From contig JBBQBB010000053.1 in assembly GCA_038317095.1 (NCBI GenBank), positions 1 to 24,421 of the forward strand: 24,421 nt of DNA, written 5' to 3'. Within the stretch, counting starts at the first letter, position 1; each line of letters opens with the position of its first letter. A model generated the notes under the pieces. That model saw only the letters and a list, made by a program, of their open reading frames with translations, made no database searches and was not told the origin of the DNA. The position numbers and the translations under genes are program-made. Source of the DNA: JAGXTF01 sp038317095. GTDB taxonomy: Bacteria; Bacteroidota; Bacteroidia; NS11-12g; UBA955. Of the stretch, positions 17,690 to 24,405 are shown in pieces.

Positions 17690-18085
17690 ATGAACTCAGA
17701 GACGGTTGTGCTTTTTGACGGTGTATGCAATCTTTGTTCTTCATCCGTGCAATGGATCATTGAGCATGATGAAAAAGCCCAATTTAAATTTACATCACTG
17801 CAAAGCAATACGGGTTTAGAATTCAGAAAGAAATACAACATTCCGTACAATATTGACAGTGTAATTTTAATCCAAAATGACATTGCCTATTTTAAATCAA
17901 CAGCCGCTTTAAAAATTGCCCGAAATTGCAACGGGGTTTGGAAAATGCTTTACGGATTTATAGTAATCCCGAGATTTTTAAGAGATATTGTTTATGATTT
18001 TATTGCCCGCAACCGTTACAAATGGTTTGGAAAAAAAGAAGTGTGTTGGATTCCTGACCCAGAACTAAAAAAAAGATTTATTTAA
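17690..18085 (+). CDS. DCC-family (DUF393, YuxK-like) thiol-disulfide oxidoreductase
   Basis: The protein has 131 residues. The family signature FDGVCNLCSSSV sits at 9-20, with the redox pair Cys13 and Cys16 and the Asp-Gly before it. The body continues in family style (FTSLQSNTG, then STAALKIA and RNRYKWFGKKEVC). It has a thioredoxin-like fold and is predicted to be soluble; the redox partner is unknown. It lies 11 nt after the DUF4175 gene, and no separate promoter was seen. It converges on the GSDH gene with a 48-nt gap in which I found no convincing hairpin. Confidence 0.9.
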   Translation: MNSETVVLFDGVCNLCSSSVQWIIEHDEKAQFKFTSLQSNTGLEFRKKYNIPYNIDSVILIQNDIAYFKSTAALKIARNCNGVWKMLYGFIVIPRFLRDIVYDFIARNRYKWFGKKEVCWIPDPELKKRFI

Positions 18086-18133
18086 CCATTTACTCCTTAC
18101 CAATTATCCCTTAATCCTATATTTATGCATGTT

Positions 18134-19681
18134 TTATTGCTTAATAAATTTTGTTTGATAATATGCTTTATAAATGGTTTGTACTTTAATTATATATAAA
18201 CCTGCCTTTAGCATACTTATATCCACTTGGGCACTTGGACCTGTCTTGGTTAGAAGCTTTTCGCCAGTATAATCCCATATTTCCAACTTTTTTACCTGAG
18301 ATTTACAGTCTATTTTAAGGTAGTCTTTCGCTGGATTCGGATAAACCATTATACCTTCGTTTGTGTAAGTGTAAACTGTTATTTTATCTCGCGTATTTCC
18401 GCCATTGTTGATTAAATAAAGTACATTTCCTTTGGGGTTAAAAGTTAAATCCCTAAGCCTGCCATTTGCTTTTTGATCCTCCCCAAACCACAAAGTTGGA
18501 TTGGGAATATCGGCCGCATCAGTTGAGATTTTTTTTCCGTCTTCTGTCAATTTTATATCATACAATTGTTGGTCAGAATAAATACCGTTTTTTAGCGTTA
18601 CTACCAACAAACTATTTTGCCAGGCCGGAATGCCTTGGAGGTTGTAGTAATAAGCATCTGAAGGCGCCACAGTACACCAATCGAGATAATTGTTGGAAGC
18701 GGGTAATGGCGATTTACACCAAACAAATATTGGATCCATCAAAGAATCGTTGGGTATCCATTTGTTGTTTTTAAAAGTATCTACAAATGCTTTTTCACCC
18801 GGGTAATTGTTGTCACTCTTAAACCCCCGCACATTTTTCCAACCATAATTTCTACCTGATTCCAAAATATTTATTTCATCGTCAGTTCTATCGCCGTGTT
18901 CTATTTCATATACAATGCCTTTTTCGGCGTTGTATGCCAATCCTTGAGGATTTCTGTGCCCTCTTGTATAAAAGGAATTGTCTTTTACAGGATTATCCGT
19001 AGGAATTGAACCATCCAAATAGAATCGATGAATTTTTCCGTTTTTATAATTTATATTTTGTGTAAAATTATTGGGGTTTGTCGTTTGTGGAAGGTAACAA
19101 TCTGGCTCACTATCTTCTGAAATACCGTTGTCTCCGGCTGAAAAATACAAATAATATGTGCCATTTTGTTTGATAGAAATTAGGCGTCCACCCAAGTGGT
19201 CATAACCTACCGGTAAATTTAAAACAATGTCTTTTTTATCTGTAAACGTATCTGTTATTTGATTCCAAGTTAATTTTATAATTTTAAATTGGGTTTTTGG
19301 AGTATCTACACTCCCTTGGTTGTAAGAATGCACCAAAAATACATACGGAGAATCTGGAAAGTCTGGATGCAACGCTAGACCTAGCGTACCTGCACCAATT
19401 TTGGGTTTAAAACACAATTTTGATTGCTCTTTTAGCGATCCATTAAAATAATCAGGTGCTGTATATACTGTTTTTTTTGCGCCCGAATTTGGATTTACAC
19501 GCGCAACTCTGCCACTGGATTCTGATATCCATAAATATCCGTCTTTTCCATAACATATCTCCCATGGGATGTCCAATACTGTTGGCAATTCTGTTCGTTT
19601 GAATATTTGACCGATTGTGTATTTAGAATTTAGAAATGAAATAAAAGTGAGTAAATAAACTAAGAATTTAATCATGCTCAT
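18134..19681 (-). CDS. PQQ-type glucose/sorbosone dehydrogenase (GSDH) with type A T9SS sorting domain
   Basis: This is a secreted six-bladed beta-propeller sugar dehydrogenase using PQQ and calcium, 515 residues long. The signal peptide is at 1-25 (MIKFLVYLLTFISFLN core). Family landmarks are GLALHPDFPDSPYVFL (101-116), YDHLGGRL with the likely catalytic His162, SAGDNG (181-186), and GHRNPQGLAY (241-250) followed by EHGDRTDDEINILESGRNYGW (261-281). These match soluble quinoprotein glucose dehydrogenase. The C-terminal T9SS tail is at 446-515 (VYPNPAKDYLKIDC, then LKAGLYIIKVQ). The start at 19681 overlaps the upstream gene by 14 nt; ATG 19675 is an alternative giving an 8-nt overlap. Last gene of the minus-strand operon. 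The substrate is unknown. Confidence 0.9.
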   Translation of the reverse strand: MSMIKFLVYLLTFISFLNSKYTIGQIFKRTELPTVLDIPWEICYGKDGYLWISESSGRVARVNPNSGAKKTVYTAPDYFNGSLKEQSKLCFKPKIGAGTLGLALHPDFPDSPYVFLVHSYNQGSVDTPKTQFKIIKLTWNQITDTFTDKKDIVLNLPVGYDHLGGRLISIKQNGTYYLYFSAGDNGISEDSEPDCYLPQTTNPNNFTQNINYKNGKIHRFYLDGSIPTDNPVKDNSFYTRGHRNPQGLAYNAEKGIVYEIEHGDRTDDEINILESGRNYGWKNVRGFKSDNNYPGEKAFVDTFKNNKWIPNDSLMDPIFVWCKSPLPASNNYLDWCTVAPSDAYYYNLQGIPAWQNSLLVVTLKNGIYSDQQLYDIKLTEDGKKISTDAADIPNPTLWFGEDQKANGRLRDLTFNPKGNVLYLINNGGNTRDKITVYTYTNEGIMVYPNPAKDYLKIDCKSQVKKLEIWDYTGEKLLTKTGPSAQVDISMLKAGLYIIKVQTIYKAYYQTKFIKQ

Positions 19682-21338
19682 CTTGCTCTTTTGTTATTTG
19701 ATTGTTTAATAGAGTTACGAATTTGTTTTTTTGCCAAAGTTGCACAAACGTTTTTTCATTTTCACTGCCTTTGGCTTTCATCATTTGAATCAGTTCTGCG
19801 ATTTCTGATTTTTTTATTTTAGGAATTTCACCAGAAAAATAAAAGAATAGACACCACGATTTATATGTATTTTGTTCTGCTTTTGTCCATTTATTCATTT
19901 CTTCATAATTTAGGTTTAGCAAAGAATTCATCCGTGAAAACGACTGTGATGCGGCCAATTGTCGGTCACCGGAAAACCGGGTTTTAATTTTGTCACTTGC
20001 CCACGTGGAAATTATGCCAGAATCTATTATAGGAAATTCTCGGCTTGTAAAATAACCCATATAGCCCTGCACCAATTTTTTTAATGTAGAAATAGGGGTT
20101 CTATAATTTTTTTTGTTTTGCATTTTTTGCCACTCAGATTCAGCCACTGTTTTCAATTTTGCCTCTTCAGGTCTAAATCCAAGTTTGTAATAAAACCAAA
20201 ATGCGCCAGATTTTAATCCATCTTCATTGTCATGCCCAAGCTGATAAGGTTCAACCCTAAAAAAGTGAATGTTATATTCTTTGTGGTACAAACGCATCAA
20301 TTGGCATAGCATCATTGCAGATTCGCCTCCCCTAAATGTTTCATAAATGTTTATGCCTATTTGGGCAGTGTTTCCAACAATCCATGCGCCACCATAGGAT
20401 ATGGGAATTCCATTTCTAAATGCCATATAACCAACATATGTGTCTATAGGCAATCGGTTTGCAGGCAGCATATGAAACAATCCATAGGTAAGGCCTTTTT
20501 CAAGGTCATAAAGTGTAGTTTCTGTTGGGTTTGCAAATGTGATGGGATCGGTTTCTTTGGCCAAAGAAAGCAAAGACAACCTAGCGGTTTCTATCAAGAT
20601 AGCAGACTTGTACTTTGCGATTTTGGGCTTGGGCAATGCAAACAATGCCGGCAAATCAATTTTCTTTTGCAGTGCATTTTTTTGATAAAAATATTTACCC
20701 GTTTCCATGGCCAAGAATGACCTTGTGGAAAATGTAAGATCAAAATCAATGGAAATAAATACGGATAAAAATTCAAAAATAGTTTGGGAAACAAGTGCGG
20801 TTTTTCCAAAAAAAGAAATGGCCTTCAATAAAATCTCTAGCGATGTTTTGGTATCAATTTCAGCCTCATCTGTTAACCACATCATGAGATCTTCCATGCT
20901 GTGTGGTAAGGTTTCTTTCTCAATACCGACCATGCTGAATTGCAATATTTCCCGCACTCTATTTGCATCTCCCTCTATAGAATGTAAGTGTATATTTTTT
21001 TGATATTTTGTAGCCAAATGTGAAGTCAATCCATACGAGAATTTAGCATTTAATGTAGTTCCATTTAAACCTGATTCTTCCAAATGTTTTAGATCTTTAG
21101 ATCTGCTTTTATCGAACCATAATTTCGACCATTCTCCGCATTTTAACAGGGATGTTTTTGCAAGTTCCAAAATGGTTTGGTTGTCGGGATATGCCAAAAT
21201 AAAAAGTAAGGCCTCGTGGTATTCAATAAGACTTTCTGCGTTTGTTGGTTTTTTATTTAACAATTCAATCAATCTGTTGGTTTTATTCTCAGCTTCAGGT
21301 TCGCCAAATTGCCGAACAAGGTTATGCAAATCTTGCAT
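19668..21338 (-). CDS. Unrecognised protein with embedded GNAT-like acyltransferase domain
   Basis: The protein has 556 residues from ATG 21338. A TTG at 21419 would add 27 residues, but that TTG lies inside a perfect -7 element (TACATTTG, minus strand 21424-21417). The N-terminal 230 residues are helical and unrecognised, containing a YHEALLFILAYPDN block. A middle part of about 290-400 looks like a GNAT fold: VGYMAFRNGIPISYGGAWIVG, a region resembling the acyl-CoA loop (YETFRGGESAMMLCQLMRLYH), then FRVEPYQLGHDNEDGLKSG and AFWFYYKLGFRPE, the latter like the last GNAT strand. No classic Q/RxxGxG/A motif is present, so activity is uncertain. No signal peptide or TM segment; probably cytoplasmic. 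It lies between the transglutaminase-like gene and GSDH, whose start it overlaps. Confidence 0.68.
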   Translation of the reverse strand: MQDLHNLVRQFGEPEAENKTNRLIELLNKKPTNAESLIEYHEALLFILAYPDNQTILELAKTSLLKCGEWSKLWFDKSRSKDLKHLEESGLNGTTLNAKFSYGLTSHLATKYQKNIHLHSIEGDANRVREILQFSMVGIEKETLPHSMEDLMMWLTDEAEIDTKTSLEILLKAISFFGKTALVSQTIFEFLSVFISIDFDLTFSTRSFLAMETGKYFYQKNALQKKIDLPALFALPKPKIAKYKSAILIETARLSLLSLAKETDPITFANPTETTLYDLEKGLTYGLFHMLPANRLPIDTYVGYMAFRNGIPISYGGAWIVGNTAQIGINIYETFRGGESAMMLCQLMRLYHKEYNIHFFRVEPYQLGHDNEDGLKSGAFWFYYKLGFRPEEAKLKTVAESEWQKMQNKKNYRTPISTLKKLVQGYMGYFTSREFPIIDSGIISTWASDKIKTRFSGDRQLAASQSFSRMNSLLNLNYEEMNKWTKAEQNTYKSWCLFFYFSGEIPKIKKSEIAELIQMMKAKGSENEKTFVQLWQKNKFVTLLNNQITKEQDEHD

Positions 21339-21431
21339 TTCGGCCAAGTGGAATGTTTCTATATGTTCTTTTTTTATTCCCAATGTGATTGAAAAAATTG
21401 AACCTTGAATGCCCAACAAATGTAAAACAAT

Positions 21432-22370
21432 CTATTCCAAGTTTAAGACACCCAAGTTTTTTTCTGACATGAAAGTGCCACCGGGATATCTAGCAGTATA
21501 ATCGAGGTTTAACCAAACTTGACCGTTTTTTTCAGTATGAAAAAAAAGACTTTTCCCTCTACTTTCTATGGTAAAAAGTTCTTTTTTAATTAGGTAATTT
21601 GCTTTATCCATATCCTTGTGGTTACCTATGAGAATTTCAGGATACAAATGTCCATCTGTGTGAATCAACCGCATAGTGCCACCGATTGATTTAATACAAG
21701 CCGACATGAGCACCGCATGGTCGTCGCAATCCCCAGCAAGGTGACGGATGGTTTCACTGGCTGCCGCGTAGTAGTCTTCTCCTTTAGGGTCATTTACATA
21801 ATTCCACCGAGAATTAATTTCTTTAAAAATAGCAAAACTTTGAATCCATTGACGGTGTTGTGAATGTTTTTGTTCAGCAACAAAATGCGTAGAAATGGCT
21901 TCAAGCGCAAAATCGCGGACAATTGGATTTTGGTAATTTATGGCTTTTAATATGGCTGTGCGATTCGGGTACAATACAAATTTAGATGCAATAAATTCTT
22001 GGGGTTTTGGGCTTTCATACATGCTCACAACCATAACTTGGTAGTCTTTGACCATATCGCCAAATCCGTAGTTTCCAGTGAGGGTTCCAAAAGTTAAAAA
22101 AGCAAGGACCACAATTAACCCGATGGCAACAACATTGTTTATCCATTTTAACAACAGTTCTGTAAATCCAAAAACAATAAAAAAAAGCAAAATGCGGTCT
22201 AAATGAAATGCCCACTCCAGTTCTGGAAGATTTTTATGAGCCAAAATAAACAAAGGAATGGCAACCAATCTGCTAAAAATGGTAACTATGGTGCGTAGCA
22301 AAGATGCATGTGTAGCGCGGTTATGTTCCGCCACAGAATATTTTGGGACAATCTGGTTTTCGTCAGCCAT
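21432..22370 (-). CDS. Membrane-anchored transglutaminase-like (papain-fold) protein
   Basis: The protein has 312 residues. Three hydrophobic segments at about 32-45, 58-75 and 79-97 anchor it. The transglutaminase-like core follows: WNYVNDPKGEDYYAAASETI, then AGDCDDHAVLMSACIKSIG with nucleophile Cys215, HLYPEI with His241 and WLNLDYTA with Asp290. The Cys-His-Asp set is complete. Bacterial members act as cysteine peptidases or amidases rather than cross-linkers; the substrate here is unknown. With this topology the catalytic part is probably periplasmic, though three segments leave orientation open. The ATG overlaps the end of the upstream GH114-like gene by 8 nt, strong evidence for co-translation. 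Confidence 0.87.
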   Translation of the reverse strand: MADENQIVPKYSVAEHNRATHASLLRTIVTIFSRLVAIPLFILAHKNLPELEWAFHLDRILLFFIVFGFTELLLKWINNVVAIGLIVVLAFLTFGTLTGNYGFGDMVKDYQVMVVSMYESPKPQEFIASKFVLYPNRTAILKAINYQNPIVRDFALEAISTHFVAEQKHSQHRQWIQSFAIFKEINSRWNYVNDPKGEDYYAAASETIRHLAGDCDDHAVLMSACIKSIGGTMRLIHTDGHLYPEILIGNHKDMDKANYLIKKELFTIESRGKSLFFHTEKNGQVWLNLDYTARYPGGTFMSEKNLGVLNLE

Positions 22371-23316
22371 TGTAATACAAAAAATAATAGGCTTCTACAT
22401 TGTCCAAAAATACGCCATCAAATCCGGCATCCAGTATTTTTTTTGTATAAGATTCGTCATTTCCATAGATAATTTTCTGCCAGCTCGATTTCCAAAAATT
22501 TACCCAAAATTCATCTGGATAACCCTCGTATTTTTTTCGAATCCAATACGGACTGTGCAAACCCCAGGATTTTTTCCAGTAATATCGGTATTTTTCGGCG
22601 GAACCAATATCCATGTAACATATTACCAATCGTTTTCCCCCATTCATTTTTGTTTTTAAAGTATTTATTTCTTCCGGTGTAAAAGAGTTGTCGTCAAAAA
22701 ACAAATCAATCAAAACCAGGTCAAAATCGGTTTTTTTGATGTCGTTGAGAAACGTTAATTTGTCGGAATAATTTTCGGTGCTTATGAGGTATAGAAAGTT
22801 TTTTGCATCCGAAACGGATACAATATTCATGCTGTTTTTGTTGGGTACTGAATCTGGTATTTGGGTGTAGTTGTAGTTGGTGGCATTTCGAACAAAAGGC
22901 ACAAATCCTTCGGTTAAGTTGGCCGCCATTGCCGCTGGAATTAAGGTATTGTCATTTACCGATTCGCTTACCAATAGCGGTTTTTGGGGTTTTAATTTCC
23001 GTAAAATGTTTATTCTCTCATAATCTGGCGTATAATTTCCATTGTAGAAAAGTTCTTCCACAGAAAATGCATCAATGGCATTTAAATATTTTTGATTGAA
23101 TTCATTTTCCGAATCCATGGTTTTAAAAGCCAATTCTGCGCCGTTTTGAGGTATGATTTTAAATGCAGGGCTAATTTTGCGGGCATATTCGGAAATATGG
23201 ATTACAAAATCTTGCATTTTTATGCCCGCATTTTCAGATCTTTTGGCTTTGCTACAACCCAATGCAACAAGCAGTAAAATTATGCTTAAGATTCGATTTG
23301 GAAAATGGGAGCTCAT
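22363..23316 (-). CDS. GH114/MJ1477-TM1410 family lipoprotein, apparently circularly permuted
   Basis: This is a predicted surface or periplasmic TIM-barrel glycoside hydrolase, 317 residues long. The signal peptide ends in the lipobox ALGC (Cys21). Conserved family blocks are present in unusual order. Residues about 34-120 carry DFVIHISEYARK, AFKIIPQNGAEL (51-62), YLNAIDAFSVEELFYNG (77-93, Glu87 candidate catalytic acid) and KPLLVSESV. Residues about 171-317 carry AKNFLYLIS, DFDLVLIDLFFDD, GKRLVICYMDIGSAEKYRYYW (227-247), YPDEFWVNFWKSSW and AGFDGVFLDNVEAYYF (297-312, Asp305 candidate). In the family as I know it the second set is N-terminal and the first C-terminal. Related enzymes include endo-alpha-1,4-polygalactosaminidase. 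It starts 33 nt after the GNAT gene, with TATTTTTG (minus strand 23340-23333) as a possible -7 element. Confidence 0.85.
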   Translation of the reverse strand: MSSHFPNRILSIILLLVALGCSKAKRSENAGIKMQDFVIHISEYARKISPAFKIIPQNGAELAFKTMDSENEFNQKYLNAIDAFSVEELFYNGNYTPDYERINILRKLKPQKPLLVSESVNDNTLIPAAMAANLTEGFVPFVRNATNYNYTQIPDSVPNKNSMNIVSVSDAKNFLYLISTENYSDKLTFLNDIKKTDFDLVLIDLFFDDNSFTPEEINTLKTKMNGGKRLVICYMDIGSAEKYRYYWKKSWGLHSPYWIRKKYEGYPDEFWVNFWKSSWQKIIYGNDESYTKKILDAGFDGVFLDNVEAYYFLYYNG

Positions 23317-23349
23317 GTTATTTTATATAACGCAAAAATAAAATATTCA

Positions 23350-23850
23350 TTATGATTTTCGAATTCCATATATCCATTCATCTTCAACTTTGCCATTTTT
23401 AAAAAGGGTCTTTTCAAATTTGGCTTCTAGTGTAAATCCGGCTTTTTCTAACACGCGTTGCGACACAATATTGCCGCCAAACGGACGTGCAAAAATGCGT
23501 GTAATATCCCAGGTTTCAAAACCATATTTAACCATTTGGTTTATAGCAGCAGTTACTATTCCTTTCCCCCAATGTGTTTCACCTAGCCAATAGCCCATTT
23601 CCATGTTTTTACAAAAAATATCGGGTTGTGTATGCAGGCCTATGCCACCCGCTGCCTCTCCATTTACTTCAATGGCAAAAAGGTTGGTTGGCTTTTCTGC
23701 ATTGGCAAATTCTATAAACATTCTTCCATTTTCCTCTGTATATGGGTGCGCAAATCGGTTTGTCAAGTTCCCCGCAATCTTTGGATTGTTGGCGTGTTTA
23801 ACAAGACTGGGAAGGTCTTCTATTACAAACGGGCGTAGTTTGAAATTCAT
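23350..23850 (-). CDS. GNAT family N-acetyltransferase (RimJ/RimL-like)
   Basis: The protein has 166 residues and forms a single GNAT domain starting MNFKLRPFVIEDLPSLVKHAN. The acetyl-CoA pocket sits at GYWLGETHWGKGIVTAA (motif A, WGKG pyrophosphate loop), followed by FGGNIVSQRVLEKAGF, the motif B signature typical of RimJ/RimL-type enzymes, and ends EWIYGIRK. It probably acetylates an amino group of a protein N-terminus or small molecule; the substrate cannot be told. It lies 33 nt upstream of the GH114-like lipoprotein in the same direction and could be the first gene of that operon, or a separate unit if the -7-like element in the gap is used. Confidence 0.9.
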   Translation of the reverse strand: MNFKLRPFVIEDLPSLVKHANNPKIAGNLTNRFAHPYTEENGRMFIEFANAEKPTNLFAIEVNGEAAGGIGLHTQPDIFCKNMEMGYWLGETHWGKGIVTAAINQMVKYGFETWDITRIFARPFGGNIVSQRVLEKAGFTLEAKFEKTLFKNGKVEDEWIYGIRKS

Positions 23851-23934
23851 AATTATGGTTTACAAAGTAAGTTTAAAATATATTTATTTTAGACAATGAT
23901 TTTCTTCTATTGGTATTCGCTGTCTTTTAGAAAA

Positions 23935-23943
23935 TGTGGATAA
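23935..23943 (-). promoter_or_regulatory. Consensus DnaA box
   Basis: TGTGGATAA is the reverse complement of TTATCCACA, the canonical DnaA-binding 9-mer. A second box fitting TTATNCACA lies 222 nt downstream in the same noncoding region. Confidence 0.5.
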
Positions 23944-23961
23944 CTTGTGCATGGGGGGGGG

Positions 23962-23993
23962 TTGGAATTGTCAAAATAGTTTTTATATCTTTG
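23962..23993 (+). promoter_or_regulatory. Bacteroidota-type promoter reading into the intergenic region
   Basis: TTG (23962-23964), 21 nt, then TATCTTTG (23986-23993) gives the same perfect -7 element as at clpC. The G9 tract directly abuts the -33 TTG. No long ORF follows within the window, so the transcript could be a leader for the gene at the window end or a small RNA. Confidence 0.5.
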
Positions 23994-24165
23994 TTAAGCT
24001 ATTTACAATGAAGGAGGGTAAATCTTTATTTTTGTAGCAGTGCTTTCTGGTTGGTAGTTTTTCATTGTTAGGTGTTACCCGCTTAATATTTGGAGAATGA
24101 AAAAACAGAAATACATAATTCGGAGCAAGTGTTTGTGTTCCTCTGCAAGTGATTCTATGCGTATT

Positions 24166-24174
24166 TTATGCACA
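24166..24174 (+). promoter_or_regulatory. Consensus DnaA box
   Basis: TTATGCACA fits the DnaA consensus TTATNCACA exactly. It lies inside the first mini-ORF of the intergenic region. Confidence 0.45.
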
Positions 24175-24405
24175 TGGCCTTGGGGGTTCTGTTACAAACA
24201 CACCGAATCCGCATTGTATTAAACTATATTTGTAGAGGGATGAAAAAACGGGTTTTGAAGTTTGTATGTTGGCACAAGACATTGCCTGGCCAGGCTTATT
24301 TTTTTAGTTCACAATTTATGTGAATGCCGTTCCCTTCAGGGCGCACTGATGGGCGTGATGCCGAAATACGAAAGTGAGTAGGAATATTAGTAATATTTGA
24401 AAACA

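Noticed and set aside
18134..23850. Pel-type exopolysaccharide locus, because PelA carries a GH114-like domain
   Set aside because: No PelF-type glycosyltransferase, PelG transporter, PelD-like sensor or deacetylase domain is present; only the GH114-like fold is shared.
24284..24306. GCCTGGCCAGGC plus T tract as a rho-independent terminator
   Set aside because: A real hairpin would have only a 4-bp stem around a GGCC loop; too weak, and no clear gene ends before it.
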